Part shown: positions 34,139-44,354 of the stretch, in pieces
How the letters are laid out: each line of letters opens with the position of its first letter
How positions within the stretch are numbered: the first letter of the stretch is position 1
Assembly (NCBI GenBank): GCA_031769625.1
Contig: JAUIMM010000637.1
Span: 2,881,001 to 2,945,000 of the forward strand
Direction: 5' to 3'
Source: Taudactylus pleione
Taxonomy: Eukaryota > Chordata > Amphibia > Anura > Myobatrachidae
DNA: 64,000 bases
Made by a program: the position numbers and the translations under genes
The notes under the pieces: model-generated
What the model saw: the letters and a program-made list of their open reading frames with translations, nothing else
Database searches by the model: none
What the model was told of the DNA's origin: nothing

Positions 34139-34412
34139 AGCTGAATGCCTGCAAACAGTGGGGGGCGTGGCCGGACAATGGCTCCTCACAATGCCGAAAA
34201 TAAAGGCATTGTGAAGCAGGGGGCGGAGCTACGATGACGCGATTCAGCGTGAATCGCATCATCGGGCCCCCCGCTGCGTGGGTTTCTAGTAGGTAGTCGA
34301 GGGGGGCAGGCAGCAGCCGGGATGCTTGCCTGCCTTTCCGGGGGGTTGGGAGCGGCACCCGATATTCGGGGGGCTCTGGACCAAATCGGGAAGGTAGGCA
34401 AGCCTGCATCAC
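34139..34412 (+). mobile_element. Second copy of the 29606 element family
   Basis: It shares gaatcgcatcatcggg, ggcacccgatattcgg and the gggctc block with 29606-29950, in the same orientation. Inner arms include ggcattgtgaagcaggg and the gcgattcagcgtgaatcgc palindrome. Boundaries are approximate. Confidence 0.55.
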
Positions 34413-35405
34413 CGTGGGTCCTGTTGCTGAGGCACCTCCTGTAGTTCCATCCCTTCTGGGTAGCTTTATTTTTACGCTACAATTTAGATGTGAGTTTGGT
34501 CATACTCCTCCCAATTGTAAATCTCTGCACATATTACCTCTGCCCCCCCTGCAGTGCAGCGTGGTTTTGCCCAGGTACAAAGTTACTTGTTTAACTTTTT
34601 TTTTTTTTGCTGAGCTCCCAACTCACAATCAGCGAGAGTAGAGTAGAGAAACCAGTCCCAGGAATGGACATCATACCGTCTAGATTAATCTAGATTAATC
34701 TCCACCTGGAAGCAGAGTCTGGCTGGTGAGTGACTAGTGTGCTCACTCCCAGGCTGGCTTCCTACTGTCATTATAATCCTATTTTCTTTCATTTTAATAT
34801 TCATAGAAATTAATTTTGTTATGTAATTATTTTACCATCATTTCGAAAGCTAAGCATTCTCTCAATCTGTATAAAATAAATAAAGGCCAGAAGATATTTG
34901 CATTCAGTCAGCTCCTGCTGTGCAGAAGGAATTAAAAGTAGATTTAAAATGACTACAGATTTACGTGACAAACAATTGCGGCAACTTGCTGACTCTCACT
35001 GATAATTACACGTCAAGAAGCTATTCCGCTGAAAAACAGTGCGGTTATTCCCCGGAGCATCCAGAGACCACTCAGGCGGTAATGTAGGCTCTCCAAGAGT
35101 CGGACAGTATTTCCTCATCATGCCTTCTCTTTCTCTTCAACTCATGCAATATATATTCTTACAACGGCAAAATCAACGCTGCCAGTATATGAATTACACT
35201 GAAACTTGCTTCACTATACTTATGTGTACAATATGTCATTTTTAGTGGGCCTGTCAATTAGAAGGAGGCCGCCATTTTGTGTGCTGAACAAATGCAGTCT
35301 GTCCAATCATTAGGAACTAATGACATGATATCACTGAGGTATGAGCCACACAGCAGGGACGGTTATGACCTATGTATTTACACTGAAGTTGTTATTAAAA
35401 CATTA
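34413..35405. other. Unassigned, no gene seen
   Basis: A tandem tctagattaat doublet at 34679-34698 and a T-run at 34597-34608 are the only structures noted. Confidence 0.3.
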
Positions 35406-35406
35406 A

Positions 35407-35805
35407 GAGGCCCATTATTTAATAATCACATACGCAATGCGATCTGGGCACGATATAAGCGCCCATGATCTCATTGCAGTATGCCATCATAGCGCCAGCA
35501 TGTATTAAAAACCACAGGGGTTCAGAAAGGAGCCCCATCCCCGTGATGTGCTTAAAGAGAAGTGACCGCATCAGCCGTCTCTTCACTCCTGTGCCGGGAC
35601 TCCTGTGCAGGCACGGTCTACTGACCACACATGCACCGTGGCCATCGCCGGAGAGGGTTCCGGGGATTGCGGCTGGTGTTAGAAATTTAGGGACCACCCC
35701 CTCATGGTACATTTTAGGGGATACTTAATATTTGCAGGTACCCCCCCCCCCCCGAAAACGGGTGTTTCTGGGGAATATGTTGCAAATATATAATGATAAA
35801 TGGCC
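35407..35805. mobile_element. MITE with GGGCCATTTATCA-type ends
   Basis: Ends aggcccattatttaataat and taatgataaatggccccc are inverted and resemble the termini at 56384 and near 7882. It contains a run of C (35742-35755). The target duplication is unclear. Confidence 0.55.
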
Positions 35806-36110
35806 CCCAAATTCTCTTAAACGTGGCAATTTGGTTGTGCTTCTCGCTTTTGCCACCTAGTGGACATTTACTAATAATCCTGATTAATCATAATTTTGAT
35901 GAACGCGGACTCAGATCAGCACCGTAATCTGCCAGCTGTGTGTAGGGTAGCAAAATTCTGTACAAATATGTTTTTGGGGTTGCACAGTCTATTTTGGATA
36001 GGTACGCCATGTCGACATTCTAGTGTCAACATTGTGGTAACTGTCGACCATGTGACCGGATGCCCTGACCTGTAGTTGTGACATTATAAACTGCAGCCAA
36101 TACCCCAAAG

Positions 36111-36377
36111 CAGGGCCGGCTCGAGGCACGTTCAGTGATTGCGGCCGCACAAGGGGTGCCAGAGCCTGCAGGTGGCCAGTGGGGCTGTATCGTGCAGAAT
36201 CCAGCATCCTCCGCTACCTGGCAGGCTCCAGACTAACCCCGCCTTCCACCCTACCGCTGGCGTTATTGGTAAGCTCAGGGGGAGGGAGCAGGAGAGGTAA
36301 GGGGCGGAGGGAGAGGGAAGGGGCGGAGGGAGAGGGAAGGTCAGCGCTAGGTGCTGAGACACCTAGCACCGGCCCTG
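36111..36377. mobile_element. hAT MITE (CAGGGCCGGCTC family)
   Basis: Ends cagggccggctcgaggc and agcaccggccctg. The 8-bp flanks ccccaaag and tcccatag agree at 6 positions. A G/A-rich doublet (ggggcggagggagaggga) lies at 36300-36340. Confidence 0.75.
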
Positions 36378-36896
36378 TCCCATAGTGACATAAACAAACC
36401 AAAAATAAAAAAAAGAACATACAACAGTATAACAAAGTACAAACAACAAAAGCAATATATGGAACTCCTTATGGAACTTATTTGAAACTTGTTGACCTAA
36501 CTTGTTCCATAACAAGTCCTGTGTATTATCCTGTGGTTACAGTAGACTCTTGTCCAATCTATGGTTCCTCATACAAGGAAAGGAAGACACAATCCACGAA
36601 CTACAAGCTGATCTGTGCGCATATTCATAAGACACAAAATATATATAATTATGAGCTTCTTATATTACAAAATCTTTTGTGAAATCGTGAAAAACATTAA
36701 ACTTTGAAAACATCAACATGAAGCTATGTGCTAGGGGGTTACGTCTACTATAAAGGTCTGCTTGTGGAGGCGCTAACAGACGCTAACTTAGCATGTGTCT
36801 TATTTAAAACTAAGTAATATGCATAAAGTTTAAACTGAGTAGTGTTATAATAATTATGTTATACATTATTATAATAATACAATGTTAGAAGAGGTT
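36378..36896. other. Unassigned A/T-rich sequence
   Basis: No frame or repeat is recognised. It could include part of the 3' untranslated region of the minus-strand gene that ends at 37153. Confidence 0.25.
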
Positions 36897-37085
36897 ATAC
36901 ATACACCCCAACAGAACCAATTTTCATAGGACAGTCCCGATTTTTGGAGTTATGAACGTGGTTAAGAGGGCATCTCCAGCAAAACGATTGTGCTTTGGGC
37001 AGATCTGGGCATGGTTTAGGAGGACCGGAGATTTGACCAATTTTGTCCTGATTTTATGCCTGGAATATTGGGAGCTGTGGGTTAG
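36897..37085. mobile_element. MITE with CCCGATTTTTGG core
   Basis: A left end near tacatacaccccaacagaac and a right end tattgggagctgtgg, with inner acagtcccgatttttgg, match a common vertebrate short hAT-like repeat. It is old and its edges are approximate. Confidence 0.5.
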
Positions 37086-37152
37086 ATATTTTTAATACTT
37101 TTCTGGTCTCAGTGTAATCTAACCCAAGTTTCATGGCTTCTCCTCTGTGGTT

Positions 37153-37209
37153 TCATGCAAGGCAGTCACACAGGCCTCGATCCTCTGCCCTCAGAAGTAG
37201 CGTCTCGGT
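37153..37209 (-). CDS. NICOL1: NICOL1 last coding exon
   Basis: 57 bp of coding sequence from the acceptor ctgtttttcag (37220-37210) to TGA at 37155-37153. It encodes TETLLLRAEDRGLCDCLA, the conserved C-terminus with a C-x-C pair. ATTAAA at about 37090-37095 on the minus strand might serve as a poly(A) signal; this is weak. Confidence 0.85.
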   Translation of the reverse strand, partial: TETLLLRAEDRGLCDCLA

Positions 37210-39769
37210 CTGAAAAACAGAGCACATTGCAGCACTTTATCATGCACACAATACGTAAACATTTCTATACTTCTACTATACCAGTGTGATGATAACCAGT
37301 GATTGAATTAGAAATTTAGAAGTGGCAGTATGTAAAAAGCAAGTGAATGGAATTTGACGGGTTTACAATTGGTGGTAACCACCGTGTTCCAGCCCAATTC
37401 AAAAACAAGTGGTATCAACACAGCAGCTCTGCGATTTTGGTGTCAGCCCCTCGGATGGTGTCACCCGTTGCGTCCAGCACGCCCTGCACGGCACCCCCCT
37501 ACTAACGTCACTGCCCTTGCTTAGGGCACATCAGTAAACAGGTGCCACCAAAAGCCACTCAAAATGTAGGTTTCCTTTTTTAAAAAACATAACTTTACCT
37601 AAAACTTTAATTTTGTTTAGAGTTCAACAGTGTATTATTGTGCTTACAGGGGATGCGCAGTTCTCACAATTTACCGGGGTCCCCATTTGTTGAAAGGGAC
37701 CCATTCCCTGCTCCTGTTTCATTTTGGCCTGTTTATAACATGTCCACCGAGGGTCAGTGTCCCATTCATTCAAATGGAAGGTTTAAGTCCCTACAGTGAG
37801 CACCACATGGCGCACCACAACACCCAGTAAACCCTTAACGCTCCTGGCTGCAACTGGCTAATCCCTACAGTCTGTACCTGCTGTTAGCCCTGTGTTGTTT
37901 TGTACCTTTTTCTACTTGGTTAATAATCCTTCCCAAGGTTAAGCTGACCTCTATTTTTAAAGTGGCAATCATTTTAAAGGCAAAATCTGCCTTTAAAATG
38001 ATTGCCGCTTTAAAATTACAGGAAGACTTGCAGTAGTTCCCCCTGTGGCCGCAGATCGGACCCTATTACATAAGCCCCACTATCTATAAGATCAAAAAAG
38101 TTTAACTAAATATGACTACTAAATAAATAAAATGTCCATATATGCAGCTAAAGTATGTGGTTCATTAACATACTGATTTTTCAATACAGCTGGCGCACCA
38201 ACCCTGCTCTGAGCCAATCAGCACTGGCCATGGTCCTATCTGCTGTTATCTATGACAGAGCACACCAATAACATAAATCCTGATTTCACACTGTCTCAGA
38301 GTGATGTGAGATAGAGAAGGACCACTCCACAAAGCATTGTAGATATTACCATTTAGCTTAGTAATACATTGGCATTATCATTTATTACTGTCCAAAACTG
38401 GCTTTATTTGCTCTTTTATGGACAAAAAAAATGTATACATATGTAGATGCTATAGCTATTTTATATTATTATTATTATAATAATTTAAAAATGATGAGAC
38501 AAAACTAAATACCTGGGAGTCCAAGTTGTAAGCAGCTTTGTACAGGTCTCGCAAAGCTCGTTCCATAAATTCAAATGCATGGCAATCCACACATGGACGA
38601 GCTGGGGAGATATTGGGTAAAATAGGACATTACTAAACAATTAGAACTAAATAATCATCTTACTGAGCTTGCCTGTGGAATGAGTGCACCTACGTTTTGC
38701 AAATATGCCATGCAGAATAGGTAGAGAAGAAGTTGACTTTTCTTGCCTTCGTGTATACAGAGATGAATACACATGGCAGAATATTTGCACTAAATACGTA
38801 ACGCATTTGTCTATTCTTACCTGCAGGGAAATTCAGCTATGCCATCTACACCCATATTTAGTCAAACATGTGTTAAAGCATCAATTCCTTTAAGAATATG
38901 CTGTTGTTTTTTTGTTTGCATGTGTTTTTTTTTTACATAGAGCCTTTTTGCATGCCATAAGAAGAAGATTGGTCATTATCATTTATTCTTGGACTGTTTG
39001 TTTAGGCTGCTATTAATGGTATATCATTTTGCAGATTCCAGTGTCATGCGCCTACCATGGCAACCACAGTCACATGGCACATGAAGTAGTGAGCAGAGAG
39101 ACTATGGCACATTCTCAAAGCTCTGTCTGCACTGTAATATCCCTCTCCCGTCTTTAGACTGAGTTTAGTGTGACTTGCACTCATACAGTACTTGTTTGCT
39201 GTCCATAGAGATTTTGAAAAGGACATAATGATCAGTTGAACAGTTAAGAAAAATAAAACTTTGTGTGTGTGATCACTGCTTAAAAATGTATTTGATGTAT
39301 TTTTTAAAAGTGCCAGTTTAACTAAAAATATGTTTCTTTAATATATCCCTTTACTTGCGTAATGTACGTTTGATAGTAGGACTGGCTTATGATGGTTACA
39401 CTTTAGCACATGCTCAGGGTTTTGCACCTCTCCGCACACCCATACGCACATCCAGTTTGCAGAAACGTCTTCCAAGAGGAGAGAGTTGTGTCTTGATGTG
39501 TGCAGTTCGCACCTGTGCAATACCAAGTGTTATATGTCTGGAGTGTCCATGTAATTGGTTACTGTATTGTTTCGGACTGACTGGAACCTCAGCATGTTCT
39601 AGGTACTGTATATTGTGTTTATTATTCTTATTCACTACTTACTCTCAGCTGGGAGAACGCGCCCTGACTGTGAGCTGACTGCAGCCATCTTCTCGTTCCT
39701 CGGGGCAGTCGCAGATGTACCTAAAACCAGCAGACACCAGAGAAAGGATCTGGCAGCGAATGGGGACAT
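37153..39769 (-). CDS. NICOL1: NICOL1 (C4orf48) neuropeptide-like secreted protein, three coding exons
   Basis: Join 39769-39643, 38601-38513 and 37209-37153 on the minus strand to obtain an unbroken 90-residue protein. Residues 1-22 form a signal peptide (MSPFAARSFLWCLLVLGTSA, then TA). The mature part has TRPCVDCHAFEFMERALRDL and later TETLLLRAEDRGLCDC, with cysteines at 46, 49, 86 and 88. From established knowledge, NICOL1/C4orf48 is a small secreted neuropeptide-like protein of about 90 residues, linked to NELL2 lumicrine signalling in the mammalian epididymis and expressed in brain. Phases agree: exon 1 ends after one base, exon 2 starts with two bases, and exons 2 and 3 join in phase 0. 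Donors are A|GTAAGT and CAG|GTATTT; acceptors are ccccag and ttttcag. It is the only host gene recognised and it is surrounded by transposons. Confidence 0.87.
37955..38015. repeat. 28-bp-arm hairpin in NICOL1 intron
   Basis: Arms 37955-37982 and 37988-38015 are complementary over 28 bp with a single G/T position, around a 5-base loop. They lie inside the second coding intron. It is probably a short MITE remnant; a microRNA precursor is possible but unsupported. Confidence 0.85.
38016..38512. other. Intron sequence, nothing further recognised
   Basis: A/T-rich sequence between the hairpin and the middle exon donor. Confidence 0.5.
38513..38601 (-). CDS. NICOL1: NICOL1 middle exon, CVDCHAFEFM block
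   Basis: 89 bp, acceptor ccccag (38607-38602), donor gtattt (38512-38507). It encodes the family-defining RPCVDCHAFEFMERAL and YKAAYNLDSQ. One open frame across the whole exon, with splice sites exactly at its ends. Confidence 0.87.
38608..39636. other. First coding intron, nothing further recognised
   Basis: About 1.0 kb, A/T-rich, without identified repeats. The short frames in it have no recognisable product. Confidence 0.5.
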
Positions 39770-39778
39770 GATCAAACT
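39643..39778 (-). CDS. NICOL1: NICOL1 exon with start codon and signal peptide
   Basis: ATG at 39769-39767 with A at position -3. A strong acceptor (tttctgttattgcag) ends at 39779, so about 9 bases of 5' leader belong to this exon and at least one non-coding exon should lie upstream, toward higher coordinates. The hydrophobic stretch SFLWCLLVLG fits a signal peptide. It ends with the donor GTAAGT at 39642-39637. Confidence 0.83.
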
Positions 39779-39904
39779 CTGCAATAACAGAAACAACAGA
39801 TAAAGGTTATGATAATCTTTTCTGAGACAGCAATGTGTAATCCACAATGTCTGAGACGCTCAATGACATCTAAACACTGGTTTTCAGAGTTTTCTTAAGG
39901 CAGG

Positions 39905-40160
39905 TATCCACTACCCGATTAAACAGGGCGATTGAACGATAACGACATCGTTATCGTTCAATCGCTCGTTAATCTGGCACAAATCGGGCATGCAAATGTC
40001 TGAAACGAACAGCGATGCGCGCTCCCGCTGGTCGTTTCCGACAACAATCATCGCCCGAATTTGCTGGTCAATCTGCTGATAACGACAGATTGACCCTGTT
40101 CGGGGATGATGGAGGGTGACTACACTGCACCACTGATCGTTCAGTATAGACACTACATTA
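39905..40160. mobile_element. Hairpin-bearing MITE-like block upstream of NICOL1 exon 1
   Basis: It contains a perfect 18-bp-arm palindrome (39928-39965, gcgattgaacgataacga, two-base loop) and a second pair (tgataacgacagattg against caatctgctgat-type sequence). The outer ends are not defined. Confidence 0.5.
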
Positions 40161-40410
40161 CTCTTTAACATCAGACAATTGTTCTGATGCACAAAGCATA
40201 CTTGCCTACTTTTGAAAAAGTTTCAGGTAGACTGTGACAGCAGCACCTATGAGTGCGGTGGTAAGGTGGGCGTGTACTGCTACATCTGAGAGGCGTGTCA
40301 TAAACCTGACTTACATCCAAATGTAAACAGGCCCCAAAGCGGTAAGATCTATTTGTTGATGAAAACACACTGATACTTTTCAGAAAATGCCTGTAACCAT
40401 AGGGATCATA

Positions 40411-40960
40411 GGGGGTCATTCAGACCCACTCGCAAGCGGCAGTACGCTCGCAAGTGGGTCGATGTTCCCCACTGCGCATGCGCACGACGGAGGGAGCTCC
40501 GTCGTGCGCATGTGCGAGACCCGGACTGCGACAGTCAAGCTGTCGCTCCGAGTCTCGCACCAAAGGGGGCGTGCTGTCGATGGTGACTGACAGCACGCCC
40601 CCTTTGGTGGGCGTGCCGGGGGCGTGGCGGCCAGACAGAGGCGTTCCCATGGGAACGCCTACCGTCTGAAGCCGGCCCCACTGACATCACTAGTGATGTC
40701 AGTGGGAGTGATTTTGGCTCTGATAGAGCCAAAATCACTCCAGGGCTTGTGGCTGGGAAACGCTACCGCAGGGTTTCCATCGCAAGTCCGATGGTCGCGA
40801 TGGTCAAGACCATCGCAACCATCTTTTTGGACGCTCGTATATGCTGTGGGTGATCACCCACAGCTATACGAGCGTCCAGGAGGACGCTCCATTTTAATGG
40901 AGGAGGGCCCTGATTCAGAGCGAGCGCTCTGGTCAGAGCGTCCGGCTCTGAATCAGGGCC
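40411..40960. mobile_element. Multi-hairpin MITE, copy 1
   Basis: Ends gggggtcattcagaccc and gctctgaatcagggcc relate it to the GGGCCTGATTCAGA family. Its length is tiled by about eleven consecutive hairpins, at 40423-40460, 40474-40515, 40516-40556, 40560-40607 (perfect 19-bp arms), 40632-40668, 40678-40705 (perfect 14-bp arms, no loop), 40706-40740 (perfect 16-bp arms), 40743-40789, 40790-40823, 40829-40877 and 40909-40957. It is non-coding. Flanks ATA and ATT match in two of three bases. Confidence 0.85.
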
Positions 40961-41001
40961 ATTGTGCCTTATAACCAATGCAGGGAAATGATACTAATGA
41001 T

Positions 41002-42275
41002 CAGTGGCGTAAATTCATCCCAGACGCCTGGAGGCAAGTTACAATTTGGTGCCCCCCTCTGATACCCCTGATGGAGAGGAAAGCCAACTGATGTAGGTGA
41101 GGAGCCCTCCTGATACTCCAGATAGAGGGGAAAACCACCTGATGTGGGGGCTTTGAGGACTGAGGGGGTCATTCAGACCCACTCGCGAGCAAAGGATGCT
41201 CGCAAGCGGGTCGATGTTGCCCCACTGCGCATGCGCACGACGGAGGGAGCTCTGTCGTGCGCATGCGCGAGACCCGGAGAGCGACGGGCTCTCCGTCGCT
41301 CCGGGTCTCGCACCAAAGGGGGCGTGCTGTCGATGTTGATTGACAGCACGCCCCCTTTGGTGGGCGTGCCGGGGGCGTGGCTGCCAGGCGGAGACGTTCC
41401 CATGGGAACGCCTACCGTCTGAAGCCGGCCCCACTGACTTCACTGGTGATGTCAGTGGGAGTGATTTTGGCTCTGATAGAGCAAAAATCACTCCTGGGCT
41501 TGCGGCAGCGAGACCCTACCGCAGGGTCTCGTCGCAAGCCCGATGGTCGCGATGGTCAAAGACCATCGCGACCATCTTTTTGGCCGCTCGCATATGCTGT
41601 GTTTGGTCACCCAGGAGGCCGCTCCATTTTCAGGTAGGAGGGCACTGATTCAGAGCGAGCGCTCTGGTCAGAGCGTTCAGCTCTGAATCAGGCCCTGAGT
41701 TTGAGTCAAGATACTGTAAGACTTACTTTGGTGGGACTACAAATTACAAAATGCCCAGTCTACTGCCGGCTGCTTCACATGCCAGGAAGCTGCTCCACCA
41801 AAGATCTGCCCCAGACTCAGTCGCTAGTGCCCCAGGCCCCCGCCTCCCATGCCCTCTTACCCGCAGCTGTTTGGTGCATCCACCTGGAAGATCTGCAGCC
41901 ATGGTTATGCTCTGGCACAATGCACAGGTTTGTGGTTAGAGCTTCTACCAGGGAGGAGTAGGGCGGGGAGTAGGGGGTGAGGGGGGGTCGCCAGACATGT
42001 CACACAGGCATAAGAAGCTGCTGAAGAGCAGCGACATCAATCATAGACGGAAGTGGCATCTGATGGTCTGACACGGAGCCTCCACTAGTATATGGTTATG
42101 GTGGCTTCTCAGGTCCTGGGACGAGGTGCCATCTATTGGTCGGCCGTGATGAGTACGCTCTAGGTACATATTTACAGCACTGGGGTGATTATATTGTGGG
42201 CAATGGAGGAGGTGCCACTTCAGTGCTGGCGCCAGGTGGCAGGTGCCTCCATTGTCTCCCATAGTTCTGACCCTG
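41002..42275. mobile_element. hAT element (CAGTGGCGTAA family) with nested multi-hairpin MITE
   Basis: It starts cagtggcgtaaattc and ends atagttctgaccctg. The 8-bp flanks ctaatgat are identical (40994-41001, 42276-42283). Removing the nested 41164-41695 leaves about 740 bp of non-coding sequence with ggtgcccccc near the left end. Confidence 0.88.
41164..41695. mobile_element. Multi-hairpin MITE, copy 2, TSD TGA
   Basis: Same orientation and same hairpin series as 40411-40960, with TGA on both sides (41161-41163, 41696-41698). Perfect arms include ccaaagggggcgtgctgtc and its complement (41310-41361). One hairpin (the cacagc/gctgtg unit near 41600) has lost its second arm. Confidence 0.88.
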
Positions 42276-42283
42276 CTAATGAT

Positions 42284-42564
42284 CCCATTTGAATGTGTAT
42301 ATATATCTGTTTTTTTAATATAACAGCTTCTTAATGGGGGTAAGGTGCAATCAGGGAGATTGCTAGACTCTTCAGGGAGACAGGGAGATTGCTACTATTT
42401 CAGGGAGTCTCCCTGACAATGAGGGAAAGTTAGCAATTATGGCACAAAGTCCCACATGGCACATACACCTGTCCACCTATGTAAGGTGAGATTCAGTAAG
42501 AGTGTAGAGATCTTTTCGAAGATTGTCCTTTATAATAATAATTTATTTATGTATGTATGTGTGT
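42284..42564. other. Unassigned; possible MITE with AGGGAGATTGCTA repeats
   Basis: cagggagattgctagactc and cagggagattgctac are repeated, followed by gggagtctccctgac. No gene is seen. Confidence 0.3.
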
Positions 42565-43963
42565 GGGGCAGCACAGGTGGTATAATGGTTAGCACTACTG
42601 CCTCACAGAACTGAGGTCGTTGGTTCGATATCCACTACGGCCCTAACGGTGTGGAGTTTGTATATTCTCCCTTTGCTTGCGTGGGTTTCCTCCTGGTACT
42701 CCGGTTTCCTCCCACACTCCAAAAATATACTGGTAGGTTAGTTGGCTCCCAAGAAATATTACCCCTAATGTGTATGTGAGCATGTGGTAGGGAATATAGG
42801 GCCTGATTCAGACCCGGTCGCTATGAGCGTACGCTCGCATGATGCGTATGCAAATATTTGAAAGTGACGCGGCGGGGAGCGATCGCTTGCCAAGGCATAA
42901 GCACGCCCATCGTACCTGTACGAGCTTTGTGTATGCATACTCCCCTTAGCGAATGCAGAGACGCCCACTGACCCACGTCATCTCCTGGAAGTTTATGAAA
43001 ACATTGGTACATCGACCACTATCGGATGTGAACGCAGTGCTTGTGGTAGCTTTTTTCTTCCGCAAGCATTGCGAGGAAAACAGAGGAAAAAAATGGCTGG
43101 TGACGTGTACTATGACGCTGCCTGTTAATTATGCACGCTTCTAAAACGGTGTTGAAACACTCAGGCACGCCTGCGTTCGCACCTCCACTCCCCGTTTTTT
43201 CTGGACTGCCCCTGTTACCACCCACAAACGGCCTCTCCTGTCACTCACTCTGCTGGGCTGGTTTTGCTGGGCGAGCGAGGGATCTGTGATCGCACAGTGT
43301 AGTTCGCACATGCGCATTGCGATTAGGGGTGTGCACCGGCCACTTTTCGTGTTTTGTGTTTTGGTTTTGGATCTGGATCTTTCTTCGTGTTTTGGATCTG
43401 GATTGGTTTTGCCAAAACCACCCTTCCGTGTTTTGGGGTTCTGGGTTTTGTGTTTTGGATCTGTATTTTTTTTAAAAAAAGCATAAAAACAGCTAAAATC
43501 ACAGAATTTGTTGGTTTCTCTGCTCCTATGCTATTATTAACCTCAATAACCTTAATTTCCACTCATTTCCAGTCTATTCTGAACACCTCACACCTCACAA
43601 TAGTGTTTTCATGTCCAAAAGGTTGCACCGATGTAGCTGGATGACTATGCTAAGCGACACGAAGTGGGCGGCACAAACACGTGACCCATCTAGGAGTGAC
43701 ACTGCAGTGGCAGACAGGATGGCAGTTAGAAAAAACTAGGCCCCAAACTGTACATAATGCAAAGAAAAAAAAGAAGTGCAAGATGGAATTGTTCTTGGGC
43801 CCTCCCACCCACCCTTATGTTGTATAAACAGGACATGCACACTTTAACAAATCAATCATTTCAGCGCCAGGGTCTGCCACACAACTGTGGCTGAAATGAT
43901 TGGTTCGTTTGGGCCCCCACAAAACAAGCTGGCAATTAATGTGTCCCTGGCACAAACTGGGCT

Positions 43964-44354
43964 CTACGGAGGCAAGATGTCATCCTCATCCTCCTCATCC
44001 ACCGATTCCTCACCCTCTTCAGTGTGTACATCCTCATCCTCACAGAGTATTAATTCGTCCCTGCTGGAACCACAGGTCCCTCTGTACGTTCTGGAGGCTG
44101 GTCTCCCTGGAAGAGTTGATAATTCATTTTATGAACATCATCTTCTCCACATTTTGTGGAAGCAACCTCCTACGCCTTTCGCTGACAAGGTTCCCGGCTG
44201 CACTAAACACTCTTTCGGAGTACACACTGGAGGGGGGGCAACTCAGGTAAAATAGAGCCAGTTTGTACAGGGACCTCCAAATTGCTTCTTTTTCCTGCCA
44301 GTACAGGTACGGACTGTCTGACATGCCTACTTGGATGCTGTCACCGATGTAATC
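43964..44354 (-). pseudogene. hAT transposase C-terminal fragment in E3
   Basis: It encodes DYIGDSIQVGMSDSPYLYW, the SSVYSERVFSAAGN dimerisation motif and MMFIK, then the acidic tail out of frame to the stop at 43966-43964. It joins array 2 at aatcctttaac. Confidence 0.88.

Noticed and set aside
34186..34412. A minus-strand gene with 161 or 71 codons
   Set aside because: It overlaps a repeat element also present at 29606 and has no recognisable domain.
39635..39847. An upstream in-frame ATG at 39847 as the NICOL1 start
   Set aside because: The sequence between it and 39780 is a polypyrimidine tract with a splice acceptor, and the 39769 ATG begins a proper signal peptide.
42565..42640. A functional tRNA gene
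   Set aside because: The B box has an extra base, no acceptor stem closes, and the sequence continues into a SINE body and A-rich tail.
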